From NCBI GenBank assembly GCA_050955105.1, contig JBPBQZ010000087.1, positions 9,739-73,738 on the forward strand: a stretch of DNA of 64,000 nt. Reading direction: 5' to 3'. Source of the stretch: JBPBQZ01 sp050955105 (GTDB lineage: Bacteria; Pseudomonadota; Gammaproteobacteria; Burkholderiales; Burkholderiaceae). The translations under genes were made by a program, and so were the position numbers. This document shows, in pieces, positions 26,170 to 35,621 of the stretch (its first letter is position 1; every line of letters begins with the position of its first letter). Under the pieces are notes generated by a model. The model did no database searches and was not told where the DNA came from. It worked only from the letters and a program-made list of their open reading frames with translations.

Positions 26170-26890
26170 GTGGACAACGTAAAGGTAACCCGCTGACGGC
26201 GCCAGTCGGTGATGATGCGCTTTCTCACGACACTTCCTTCAGTGATACGTAAAGGGTTGCCGCGGACTTCTGCGTATTCCATTTTGTGGAAAAAGCAAAC
26301 GATTGTTGTTCGCCGTGATGGGGCCGGCGATGTGCGACGTAACGAGTGCTGCACATACTGGATTTTGGTCGCAGACGGCCAATGTTCTCAGTCCGCGGGC
26401 AACTATCGTCGCGATACACCGGGCGATTTTGATCAATCAGACGGTTGTGAATTCGCGCGCTAGGTTGATGGCGGTGTTTTGCGGCGTGTCGTGCCGCATT
26501 ATTCGGAGCGAAATATGTGCTTCAGAGCTGCGTTTTTCGAGTAGTTCTCGCATTGATAGACTGGCCTTTGAGACGGAAAATTTGGTTTCCTATGTATAGT
26601 TAGGAAAACGTCTGGATGCATTCCTATCTGTCTCCACTTCGTTGACTAGCGAATCGACGGCTCGTTACGATTCTTTTGTCGCCGTAAAACGCGACCGGGC
26701 TTGACGGCCCGATGCTCTAGGGGCGCAGCCACCACTTGGCTGCGCTTCTTCTCCTCGTACGCCTTCTATGGTGGGCGCTGGTGAGAGGCCTTCGGGTCTG
26801 CCGTTCCTAGAGCACGGTCCGTCAACTCGTCATGCGCCTGCCACCCCTCTTTGCGGTGGTAGGACGACACGCAAAAATGAGGAATCCACC
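26170..26890. promoter_or_regulatory. Non-coding stretch with palindrome TTTCCTA-N8-TAGGAAA
   Basis: No gene of convincing length. A perfect 7-bp inverted repeat lies at 26586-26592 and 26601-26607, spaced by 8 bp, in AT-richer DNA. It is placed like an operator for the minus-strand genes, with a 38-codon frame (26437-26553, minus) starting 33 bp downstream of it. It may bind an XRE or RHH regulator of the transfer genes. The rest shows nothing recognisable. Confidence 0.35.
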
Positions 26891-27250
26891 ATGGCCCGTC
26901 GATCACGCAATCGTGTACAGAAATTTGAACACGACATAGAACCGCTCACAAAGCTTCCATTTGTCCGTGAGCAGTGCCCCAAGCTTTGGAATACTCCGCC
27001 GTCCCGCGGTCACATCGCAGATTTTGAGGTGGGCTATGGATGGGCGGACGATTTCATGATGTATCTCGACCGAAATCCAATTCACGTCGGGTCGGGTCTG
27101 CTGTATTCGATTATTCGACAAATGCCGGTGGGCGATGCCGAGAATCGGGCCTTTGCGGTGGGGTTTGTCACGCGTCTCGAGGAGACGATGCATGCGCTGC
27201 GCTCATTGATGAGATGTCGTATTTCGCACCTCGGCGCGCGTGCTGATTGA
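26891..27250 (+). CDS. Unknown protein, intact copy of a duplicated island gene
   Basis: 119 residues from the ATG at 26891 after a conserved leader (ATGAGGAATCCACC). It begins MARRSRNRVQKFEHDIEPLT and includes VREQCPKLWNTPPSRGHIAD and GLLYSIIRQMP. I do not recognise a family. A diverged, frameshifted copy lies at 10855-11190 with the same leader. The last 15 residues may be out of the ancestral frame because an ATPase remnant follows at once. It could be the small upstream partner of that ATPase, now orphaned. Confidence 0.5.
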   Translation: MARRSRNRVQKFEHDIEPLTKLPFVREQCPKLWNTPPSRGHIADFEVGYGWADDFMMYLDRNPIHVGSGLLYSIIRQMPVGDAENRAFAVGFVTRLEETMHALRSLMRCRISHLGARAD

Positions 27251-27470
27251 TAGTGCGTACGCCGGCGGGCGGGTGAAATTGGACATAGTCGACTCTGAGA
27301 AAGTTGGTGTCGCGTCGAGCGAGGGTGAGCAACGAGCGCTTGCCCTGGCGATATTTATGGCAGAAGTGGCTCTGGTCCTAGTTCAGGTCATTGTTTTCAC
27401 CCATGACCTTGCTTTCGCGAATGATTTGGCCGAAGAAACGACACGAGATTGGTTGTGGCCATACTGCTGA
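27240..27470 (+). pseudogene. Remnant of an SMC/ABC-like AAA ATPase
   Basis: The frame holds SEGEQRALALAIFMAEVAL, an ABC-type signature region, joined almost directly to VIVFTHDLAFANDLAEE, the segment after Walker B. The intervening 25 or so residues with Walker B are missing, and there is no N-terminal Walker A part. This is a double-truncated fossil of an ATPase of the type seen in defence loci, lying directly behind the small unknown gene. Confidence 0.6.
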
Positions 27471-28158
27471 GCGTGCGACGTCGCAAAGAGCGAGCTGACT
27501 TGAGTTGCCCCCGCGGTGGGAAGAGAGCGTATTAAACGAGACCGTCGTCCGCTTCCGGCCAGGTGTCAACTTAGCGCTCATGTGCCGCCGTCGTCGTCGA
27601 TGTGCCGCACGGGGGTCAATTACAAAGCCGCGGGTAATGCTTGTAATTCGTCGCTTAGGCGACACCCACCGACGCAAATACGTTGCCCCCGGCTGACGAA
27701 TCGAAGACCAACGTTGAGGTTGCTCGCAATCTATTCATGGCGCGGCGAAACCTTGATGATGAGATCGACAAGCGTCGGTCGCCGCGAAGCGACGGAGCGT
27801 GCCATAGCCCTCATGCAACACGGCGGTACGCATCGACCGATTTCCTGGCAATCGGGCTTGGCGACAACTCATCGGATTGGTCGAATCGTTGCGGCCACTC
27901 TCATATCTGGGTCAGACATCTGACCGATGTGTCCTCAAGGTCGCCATTATCGATCGTTGCACCCAGGGCCGGATCAGGGTCGGAAGAGGCCGAGTAGCAA
28001 TGGCGGTAATCGGCCATCTCCGGCCACTCGTCGATAATCCATTGCGGACGTTCGAGCGTCCCTTTTTGTCCAAGCAGCAGTTATTCGCGAGTTCTCTGCA
28101 GGCGTTGTAGACTTCTTTATATCGACAGAAACTAAATCTTGGATCGTGAGTACCAAAT
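27471..28158. other. Gene-free stretch
   Basis: No credible coding frame. The right part (27900-28060) contains GGTAATCGGCCATCTCCGGC and GCGGACGTTCGAGCG, resembling the degenerate island repeat family. The left part shows GC-rich inverted segments but no transposase or defined insertion-sequence ends. Confidence 0.3.
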
Positions 28159-28785
28159 ATGCGTCCCTTAGTCTATCGCTCGTTCACTTTCGCGCTTCTT
28201 GTTATTGCCCCCATCGCAGCGTTCGCCGCAGACGCTGCATCGTCATCGCCAAATGTCACCTTATCCGTCGATAAGGACCTTGTCACGCTACTCAAATGTG
28301 CAGTGTGGGCTGGTGGGATCTTCATTGCAGTATTTGCTTTTTTTAGCGTCGCGTTTTTCGGCGTAGACGTTCGTAAGGCACGCTCTGCATTGATTGACGC
28401 ACAAAAGGAGACACGTGATCTCCTCAAGGAACTGAAAGTCGATTTCGAAGCGATGAAAGATTTGAAGGAAAAGCTCGAGCAACTTGGCGCTCAACTGGAA
28501 GAAGGCTCAGAATCGAATTCAGAAACCGATACGTCCAACGATAGCGCCAATCAAATACCGGCTCAATCGTCTTTCTCAGCGCCAACAGGGCGGTCCGACT
28601 CGGATCTTATTCGCGAGGTGATCCAGTCTAGCACTTACGACTGGACGACCATCGGGAGGGTCGAGAAGCGGACCGGGTTATCCCGCGATGTCATTCTCGA
28701 AGCTGTTCGCAAAGCGCCAGACATGGAGATATCCACGGGCAAGAAGACGATGGACTTCATCTTTCGATCCAAGTCGACCCGCTGA
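28159..28785 (+). CDS. Membrane-anchored coiled-coil protein of unknown function
   Basis: 208 residues. The N-terminal signal peptide ends near AFAADA. One transmembrane helix follows at about 50-68 (AVWAGGIFIAVFAFFSVAFF), then a coiled coil (residues 80-118, DAQKETRDLLKELKVDFEAM). After a Ser/Thr-rich linker comes a small C-terminal domain (TIGRVEKRTGLSRDVILEAV) that looks like a winged helix. I do not recognise the family. It is convergent with a HEPN gene 200 bp away. A role in defence is possible but unsupported. Confidence 0.6.
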   Translation: MRPLVYRSFTFALLVIAPIAAFAADAASSSPNVTLSVDKDLVTLLKCAVWAGGIFIAVFAFFSVAFFGVDVRKARSALIDAQKETRDLLKELKVDFEAMKDLKEKLEQLGAQLEEGSESNSETDTSNDSANQIPAQSSFSAPTGRSDSDLIREVIQSSTYDWTTIGRVEKRTGLSRDVILEAVRKAPDMEISTGKKTMDFIFRSKSTR

Positions 28786-28986
28786 CGATTCGGTTTGACG
28801 GCGCAAGCAGAGACGGCTGGACCCAAGATGCAGACTTTGACGAAATCAAATAATGGAAAGGCCGACATATCTCAGAGCGGAATTGAAGGCACGCGACATA
28901 ACCGACCCCTTTGGTTGGTTGACCGTCCAGAGTCGAGTGTGGAAGTTACAGAGAACGAACTTCGCCGGGCCACTCGCTTTATGTTA

Positions 28987-30147
28987 TTAATAGTCGTGTC
29001 GTGGGGTGAATCGATAGTGGATTGCGATGTATTCATACGCTCGATTCAAAGCCACTTCCATATCCGATAACGCAATTTTTAACTGTTCGTCGAAAAAAGC
29101 GATGTTCATCTCACCCGCATGAACAAAGGCATTTCGGCCCTCAACCAAGCGCTCTATCGAGTCGAAAAGAGAAATCTTCCTTCGACGATATGGCTTACGC
29201 ATTGCCGCAGCGAGATCAAGCTTTTGATCAAGTAAGCGAAAATTTTCGGCTATCGAACTTGGGCGCTGGAACGAAAAACTCTCTGCGACAATCCGTTCCA
29301 TTGGCTGAGACCCAACCGCAATCTCCTCGAGATCATTGTGACCGAGGCGTGCTCGCTTAAGCGTCACCTCGCGTTGAGATGAATACTTTAGACACGCGGT
29401 AAACGTAGCTCGAAAGTATTCTTCCCACACCGCGATCATGAAAGGTAATAACAGATTGTTCGAGATTAGTCTCGGGTTGTATTCGTTGGCAAAATGAAAA
29501 CCGGTTGAGGCGTTACGCGCATTTGCTCCAGCGAAGGTCCGACTCATAAGGTAAACGTGTGCGCGTCCAATCCCGTTGTGAAAGCGCCAACGTGCCAGAT
29601 AACAACCTTCAGACAGGGGCATTGGCGGCAATCCTTGAGCTCTCCAACACCGGTTGTTCCCGGCGTCGGTCCTGAAATGGCCATTAAAAAGATCACGGAG
29701 CATTTTAATGGTCCTGTTTTGCTGAACAAGGTCCCAGTAGCTTCGGCTTGCCGACGTTCGTGTCGTCACTTTTATAGCATCTCCAGCCCGTTGATATATG
29801 TCCAATGTGATTCCGACGAAAGACCGATAGTCATCCTCGTCGTACCAATAGAACGCACCGACTCGACCGGGTACCTTCAGCCCATCGTTAATCTTCTTAT
29901 ATCCTAGTAACAACACTACGTCGACGACTTGAGATAGCCGTATGGAATTTGGAAGGATATTTTCTGACTCGTAAGACATGCTGTACCAGCAGGATAATGA
30001 GGTTCGGAAAGGATACCCGACAAGTGTAAAAGTTCGATATGCTCTAGAGTCTCTCGGCGCGAGCGAATAATCGGAGGGATTTAAGAACAGACATCGCCGT
30101 TTAGATGCCTCGATGGCGTCACACTGACGTCCGCTATGTCCGATCAT
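28987..30147 (-). CDS. HEPN-domain protein, putative ribonuclease
   Basis: 386 residues from 30147; a second start at 29979 (MSYESENILPNSIRLSQ) is equally plausible because neither has a clear ribosome site. The C-terminal region carries RNAFVH (R338, H343), the R-X4-H motif of HEPN RNases, in a helical context (FDSIERLVEGRNAFVHAGEM). The N-terminal two thirds are unassigned. HEPN proteins are frequent RNA-cleaving effectors in defence and toxin systems. A neighbour with PARIS-like architecture supports a defence role by context only. Confidence 0.6.
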   Translation of the reverse strand: MIGHSGRQCDAIEASKRRCLFLNPSDYSLAPRDSRAYRTFTLVGYPFRTSLSCWYSMSYESENILPNSIRLSQVVDVVLLLGYKKINDGLKVPGRVGAFYWYDEDDYRSFVGITLDIYQRAGDAIKVTTRTSASRSYWDLVQQNRTIKMLRDLFNGHFRTDAGNNRCWRAQGLPPMPLSEGCYLARWRFHNGIGRAHVYLMSRTFAGANARNASTGFHFANEYNPRLISNNLLLPFMIAVWEEYFRATFTACLKYSSQREVTLKRARLGHNDLEEIAVGSQPMERIVAESFSFQRPSSIAENFRLLDQKLDLAAAMRKPYRRRKISLFDSIERLVEGRNAFVHAGEMNIAFFDEQLKIALSDMEVALNRAYEYIAIHYRFTPRHDY

Positions 30148-30400
30148 TTCGCAAATGCCCGTGCTGAGCGACCGCTCGACGCCGATTCCTGCCTTTGCCG
30201 ACTAGCGGCTCGATTGGCAGCAACGGGTCGATATGCGCCCGACGAGTCCGGCAGCGCACGGCCACAAGCGGTCGTTGGCGACAGACTGTTTTGGATAGGC
30301 TACATCAGTGCGTGTCTCGTGCGAGTCACGAGCGCCTGAAGCAATGAAGCGCCTGTCAGCTCCATCGAATGCCGAACCTGCTGTCTCTTACTGCTTTGGG
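30148..30400. repeat. Intergenic repeat-family segment
   Basis: Contains GAGCGACCGCTCGACGCCG, AGCAACGGGTCGATATGCGC and CAAGCGGTCGTTGGCGACAG, similar in style to the other degenerate repeat blocks. No gene is seen. Confidence 0.3.
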
Positions 30401-32011
30401 TCAAGCCACAAGGGATGCAAAGGCGCCGAGGTACGGCTTGATTGCGGCGACGACAGCGGCGCGCGCATCAGTTCTCGCAAGGCGAACCACGAGCTCGACG
30501 AGCTCCCCCGGCTTCAGTCCCAGTGCGTTTCCGATCTGGTTCGGCAGAGACTTGCGGTTATAGAGGCGCAGCAATCCTCGGTAGTCTCTTCCGTTGATTG
30601 CCGTCTGAAATTCCGCGTTGAACCGCGCGTATAGGGCAGAAATGTCGATGCTTTGAGTCAGTTGTTGCAAAGCCGTGGAGAGCGCGGGCACTCCACGAGC
30701 CGACGCATCGAAGCAATTGAGCTTGAACTTCACCTCCGCGATGACCCGCAAAGAGACCTGGGTGTCGAGTTCGGTTTGTAACTGCCTGAAGACCTGGGTG
30801 ACGGCTTGACTGAAATCGGTTGCGGTGTCGCGAGCCAAGCGGCCGCTAATGAGGGCCAGTATCTCCTGTGTGCAAAAAAGGTTCTCGACCTCCGCCACGT
30901 CCAGCGTGTAGATGTTGTCGGTCCGCAGCGCTGCGATTTCTGACGCCGTTCGCCGGTCAAGGTCGACGAGGCCGTAGACCTGCAGGTGGTGGAGCTGAGT
31001 GTTCGAACGCAAAGCCCGAACTGCTTGGATCACTTGGTCGCAGCTGCCGCGAGGAATTACCAAGAAGCCGGTGAGTATCTCGCGGTAGAGTGAGACGTCG
31101 TGGCTGCCGTTCACGCCCTCGACGAATACAACGGGCTTTCGACTGCCGAGCACCTCAATCAAAAGGTCGTCAGGGAGGTCATCCTTGTCATCGATGAGCT
31201 CCCAATCCCAAGATGTTCCATCGAAAGACTTTAGCCAGACGCGCTGCGCGCCCTCTTGGGCCACGGCAAAGTCGACATCGTGAGTCAGGTACACGAACAG
31301 GCAATCGGGGCGCAGCCTCTCAATCTCTGCCCACAGCGGGGCTTGCACCGACTTATGTAGGTGCAGCTCAGGCTCGTCGATGACGATAATGCCGTCCTTG
31401 GGCGCGGCAAGACACTGTCCGATGAGATAGAAGATGATGCGTTCGCCATCGCTCATCTCTGACGAGTTGTAGATTTTGCTCGCGTCGCCACGAACCTGAG
31501 TCTGGATTCGTAATCCACCAATCACGAGTTCGCGATGAGGAAGAATTCGCTCCCATGCCTGCTTCACCTTGTCTAGCCTCGTCAGCGGCGGCTCAACCTT
31601 GACGGCTGATTGGCGCTGGGCGACTTTGTATTTAGCGTTCGCCTCCGTCTCGTCTGAGAACAGAAAGACCATCAGCTTCTCGTAGTCGTTCAGGAATGCC
31701 GTGGCAGGCTTGTTCTGCCATCGGTAGTGGGTCTTATTTTTTCTGTCGGTTGGGTTGCCGAAGAGAAGATTCTGCTCCGCTAGCTCGATAGACATTGGCG
31801 TCGTCGTGTCAGGCATAGACAGCGATTTTTGTGCGGAGATTCTGAACACGTGGGCTTTGTCAGGCGAGTCTATTTCGAGCCAAGTTCCAAGGCGAGTCTT
31901 GCCTGAGCCATTGGCACCGACGAAAAGCAGATTCCGACGGGTTGTAATTTTCTGATCGACTGCGCCGCGGCGCGGAAGCGTAATGGATCGTGCGTCTGGA
32001 ATGATTAGCAT
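30401..32011 (-). CDS. Fused AriA-AriB (PARIS-like) ATPase-Toprim defence protein
   Basis: 536 residues joining two domains in one chain. The N-terminal ABC-type ATPase has Walker A GANGSGKT (32-39), signature SEMSDGERIIFYLI (184-197), Walker B GIIVIDEPELHLHK (207-220) and LTHD at 242. The C-terminal Toprim/DUF4435-like domain has FVEG (E298) and GLVDLDRRT (D350, D352). PARIS senses phage anti-restriction proteins through AriA and releases the AriB tRNA-cutting toxin; fused single-gene versions are known. Catalytic residues are present and the frame is intact. Assignment is by domain order and motifs. Confidence 0.78.
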   Translation of the reverse strand: MLIIPDARSITLPRRGAVDQKITTRRNLLFVGANGSGKTRLGTWLEIDSPDKAHVFRISAQKSLSMPDTTTPMSIELAEQNLLFGNPTDRKNKTHYRWQNKPATAFLNDYEKLMVFLFSDETEANAKYKVAQRQSAVKVEPPLTRLDKVKQAWERILPHRELVIGGLRIQTQVRGDASKIYNSSEMSDGERIIFYLIGQCLAAPKDGIIVIDEPELHLHKSVQAPLWAEIERLRPDCLFVYLTHDVDFAVAQEGAQRVWLKSFDGTSWDWELIDDKDDLPDDLLIEVLGSRKPVVFVEGVNGSHDVSLYREILTGFLVIPRGSCDQVIQAVRALRSNTQLHHLQVYGLVDLDRRTASEIAALRTDNIYTLDVAEVENLFCTQEILALISGRLARDTATDFSQAVTQVFRQLQTELDTQVSLRVIAEVKFKLNCFDASARGVPALSTALQQLTQSIDISALYARFNAEFQTAINGRDYRGLLRLYNRKSLPNQIGNALGLKPGELVELVVRLARTDARAAVVAAIKPYLGAFASLVA

Positions 32012-32409
32012 TGGACGTGCTGTGTTCGGGTTGATCGACTAGGGCGGTCCGGCGAGAATCGAGACCGCAATGCGGTTTGCGGCATGATGCCCTATTTAAA
32101 GGATAAGCCATGCCAAGGAGAATGGCCCCAGCCTTCGGATGGCTTGGCCCCACCGGCTCGGGTAGGGCGAGCGGCTGCTTTCGAGCAGGATTTTCTCGAG
32201 GCGATGGTTTGCAACGGGTCGGCCACGGAAGTTCGCGGCTGTGTCGGGGCGCTCAACCGTAGTCCGGCAACGAACTCTGGGATCAGTCAAGAAGGAACGC
32301 TCAGCCCGCGACCGATTAGGACACTGGAGCGTCGGTAGCACTTTGAAGTGTTCACAGGGTCAAGTAATTCCAGCGATGTTTCATCGGCCGGAGCGGTCGT
32401 CTGTCCGTT
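32012..32409. repeat. Intergenic repeat-family segment
   Basis: Between the PARIS-like and Mrr-like genes. It holds GAGCGGCTGCTTTCGAGCAG, CAACGGGTCGGCCACGGAAG and CATCGGCCGGAGCGGTCG, in the style of the degenerate repeats elsewhere in the island. No coding frame is convincing. Confidence 0.3.
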
Positions 32410-33138
32410 TCATTGGCGGCCGGTTGGATCAAAGGCATGCGCCGCGTCTTTTTTAAGAGCTGCTTCACAGTTTTCCAGCCGGCTCTCTAGGTCGGCGATA
32501 ATCGGTTCCAGACAGGTCAACACTTCTTGGGGGCCAGAAAGCACCGCCGGAACCTTCAGATCATTAAGCGACATCAGGTCAATAATCGGGTAAGTGCCTC
32601 TGATCGCCTTTCCCATAATTTGATCTGCAATTTGAAAAACAAAGAAAGCTGAATAGCCTGAGTCGAACAGCTCCTGACGAAGGCCGTGTTCGATCCGTAC
32701 ATGCTTGGGAATGTCCCAGTACCGCTCTCTTGAAGCTTCAATACGCCCCAGCAGGTCTCGAATGCGCAAGTTATAAATATCGTTTTGAGCCGACTGCATG
32801 ACGTTGGCTAAGGAGGTCACCACGACATTCGTGAGCTGCGCAGCTTCAATTGCTCCGCTTTGGAAGCCGGCTTCACAAAGCAGAATTCCCCGATCTGCGC
32901 CAATCTCCTGAACGATGCTTCGCAGCCCCAAAACGTGCAGCTTGGACACCTTGCTCCTCCAATGCTTGCATTCGATCACCCACGTAACGTCGAAGCCCAC
33001 ATTGTGCATTTTCACAAGCACGTCGATGTCATGTTGTGTCCTGACCCCCTGCACAGTTATATTGGTTTGAGCGTCTAGGCCCAAGCTTCTAAAAAAGGCC
33101 GCGGTTTCTTCCTGATAATCGTCCCAATCAGCTGCCAT
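32410..33138 (-). CDS. Mrr-like restriction endonuclease
   Basis: 242 residues. The N-terminal two thirds form a PD-(D/E)XK nuclease of the Mrr_cat type. Helix WDDYQEETAAFFRSLGLDAQ precedes THDIDVLV (catalytic Asp) and VTWVIECKHW (E-X-K), followed by RGILLCEAGFQSGAIEAA. Such proteins cleave modified or foreign DNA as single-gene (type IV-like) systems. The C-terminal 100 residues are unassigned. Located between the PARIS-like gene and the relaxase. Confidence 0.75.
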   Translation of the reverse strand: MAADWDDYQEETAAFFRSLGLDAQTNITVQGVRTQHDIDVLVKMHNVGFDVTWVIECKHWRSKVSKLHVLGLRSIVQEIGADRGILLCEAGFQSGAIEAAQLTNVVVTSLANVMQSAQNDIYNLRIRDLLGRIEASRERYWDIPKHVRIEHGLRQELFDSGYSAFFVFQIADQIMGKAIRGTYPIIDLMSLNDLKVPAVLSGPQEVLTCLEPIIADLESRLENCEAALKKDAAHAFDPTGRQ

Positions 33139-33159
33139 AACCCCTTCCCGCGAAATATT

Positions 33160-33411
33160 CTAAGAGCCTGCAATCGTACCGAACTTCCAGTTGACGAGGA
33201 AGTTGACGCGCTGCTTCGTGCGGCCGCCCGCCAAGCGATAACGTTCGCTTACGGGAAACTTGAAGGGCTGCTTAGGATCGTAACCAGCCGCCCACCATCC
33301 GGCTGAACTCTGCCAAGAGCGACCATAGGTAGGGTCGGCTACGGTCCCGTGCGTCGCTCGAAAGCGACCAAACGCTGATCCCAGGGAACGATGGTTTCCA
33401 GTGAATTGCAA
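33160..33411 (-). CDS. Small hypothetical protein downstream of relaxase (doubtful)
   Basis: 83-codon open frame, Trp/Arg/Gly-rich (SAGWWAAGYDPKQPFKF). It lies between the relaxase end and the Mrr-like gene on the same strand. No family recognised and no ribosome site seen. It could be a real short gene or chance. Without it, 33139-33467 would be empty. Confidence 0.25.
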   Translation of the reverse strand: MQFTGNHRSLGSAFGRFRATHGTVADPTYGRSWQSSAGWWAAGYDPKQPFKFPVSERYRLAGGRTKQRVNFLVNWKFGTIAGS

Positions 33412-33467
33412 GACAAGGGGCGACTTTGGAGCGCGCTAATTAGCTATCCTTCTCCCGAGCGATGGAC

Positions 33468-35222
33468 TCATCCAATAGCGATGTGCGGGATTCGTGGCAT
33501 CTGCCACGTGACGCTGCGACCGCAAACCGTCACCGTTAATGTTTGCCCCGCGCGGCGCTCGATTGCGTTTTTCCAAGGTACTAAAGTGAAGCCTTCTTCC
33601 CGTTGAAGCATCGCGAATCGACCGCTTTGTAGCAATATCGTTTGTCGATAGACGCCGGTCACAGGTTTTCCATCAATGGCGGGGTAATACGGTAGTCCGG
33701 TCTTCTCTTCAAGAGCCGGCACGGCCCTATTAATGTCGCGAGCCTGCAGCTTCGCGAGCAAGTTGCTCGTAAAGACATATTTTCCTCCGCGCTGCATGGC
33801 GAGCCCTTGCTGCGCGAGAAAATCCGATCGATTCAGCATCGCGTCTTTCACTGCTTCGCCAAAGCCCACGTCAGCTATATTTTTACCGCTGTTCAGCAAC
33901 TGATTGTCGAGCCAGGTTGCGGCCATAGCGCGCGTCTGCCGCTATATCGAGAAATGAGATCGAAGGCGGATATTTACGTCGGGTCGAGTAAGCCCGTGTG
34001 GGCGATGAAGTTTCGTTCCACGTTTCGCTTCTGTGATTTCGACGATGCCCTCGCGAGGAAATTGCGACAAATCTGCACGAGCGGGAAGTGGCGCGTAGTG
34101 CGTCCGCCCGTCGATTCCGTCGACGATTAGGTATCCACGGCCGTCCAATTCGTCAGTGTGCCCTTTACCGATAATCCGTCCGACGACGGAGCACGGCCCT
34201 TCGGCCGACGCTTGTATTGCCAGATCACGCGGTGCGCCTCCCATCGCACGCTGCATCGTACGAATGATGTCATTGCGTTCGCCCATCGCCTGTAGCGTTT
34301 CTCTGACGTCTCTGTTCAGTGTCCAAACGTTAGGTGTATCTTCCGATGCGAGTCCCATCCGCTGCAGTGTTTTCAGGCGCGCGGCGCGCAAATTCTGCCA
34401 TCGATCGTCGCCAGTGTTTGCGGAGCCCGGTCCCAAACGGACTGAGCCGTCTGCGTAGACCTCTCGCAATAGACTGCGGTCAAGAGTCGTCCACCGTTCC
34501 TGCATCACTTCCCGCTGCAATCCTTGCTGAATCTCCAGTTCGGTACGCGGACCAAGCCATTCAGTAGCGAGCTCCGCTGCGCGTTCCCGCATACCTCGCG
34601 AAATGTAGTCTTTGGAGATAATTAAATCTTTCCCAGCATCGTCTTTGCCGCGCAGAACGACGTGGGTGTGCGGATTGTCCGTATTCCAGTGATCGACGGC
34701 TACCCAGTCGAGGCGAGTTCCCAAATCGCTCGCCATACGGCCCATCAACTGGCGAGAGAAGATCTTCAAATCATCGAGCTGTTCAGCATCTTCCGGCGAA
34801 ACAATAAAACGAAATTGGTGGCGGTCTCCATGACCTCTTCCCTCGAATTGGCCAACATCTATTTGATCGGATTCGGGCCCGTATGCGATGCCCGGTTGAC
34901 CCTCTTGTCCAACACCTTCTCGCTCAATATATCGGAGGTGCGTGGCGGTCGAAGTTGGGCTCGCACACTTCAGATTCACAAGCCGGACTTTCACTGCTAC
35001 GCGCCGTGCATTCGAAGGCAGGGACTGGCCGGCGAAGCGAGCGGCCACGTGGCCGCGTCCTAATCGGGCGCCTGGCCGTTTCGCGGTTTGGCGTCTGATC
35101 TTGGCGCCGGACTTACCTAACCGCTGCATGACTTCTGAAACTAGCTCCGGCCGCCGACTTCGAGGTGCGGCGAGGCGCAACTCCGAGCGGTCTTGGCCTC
35201 GATCTTTCGTGCGCTGATTCAT
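33468..35222 (-). pseudogene. traI: DUF3363-type relaxase (TraI) split by an in-frame amber codon
   Basis: Relaxase that nicks oriT to start transfer. The N-terminal part has VDHWNTDNPHTHVVLRG, the metal-binding His cluster. The DUF3363 region continues to RLRSHFSI. There a TAG at 33942-33944 interrupts the frame, and the same frame resumes as RQTRAMAATWLDNQLL to 33468. The conserved sequence at this point is expected to be (I/P)ERQ, so a GAG-to-TAG change is the likely event. Without suppression the product lacks about 155 C-terminal residues. The catalytic N-terminus would still be made. Confidence 0.85.
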
Positions 35223-35621
35223 ACCGTGTCGGCCCTAGAAGAGAGGCATGTCAATTGAGCCGACGCCTCGACGAACTGACGGCCGACACTACGTGCGTCG
35301 ACGGCACGTAGTCGGCAGATGAGCGTGCTGCGCGATTCCCAGTACCGGCAACGGCTTTCGCGCACCTTGGTGCCGCGACCTTTTATCTTGCCGTTCGTTT
35401 TTGATTGGTTTGATTCCCTTGCTGATGGGAGATCACTGACTAGCGCGGGCCGCTGTTCCGGCCGCACGGCCAGCCAGTGAAATTCGATGGGTGTCCGAGT
35501 TCCTCGGCGAGCTTGGCGCTTCGCTCTTTGGCTGATTCGACGCAGGCGGCGTACGTCAATAACGCCGCAGAGTCTGCGCCGGAGCTGCGCAAGCAACTGC
35601 ATGTTCATCTCTTCTCTTGCA
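35223..35621. other. Gap between relaxase and traF
   Basis: The minus strand has an open frame running out of traF (35219-35812) with Arg-rich content that looks spurious. Another frame encodes a short stretch LTYAACVESAKERSAKLAEE ending at a TAG, which has coding character and may be a remnant of a small transfer-region gene. No confident gene call. Confidence 0.3.
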
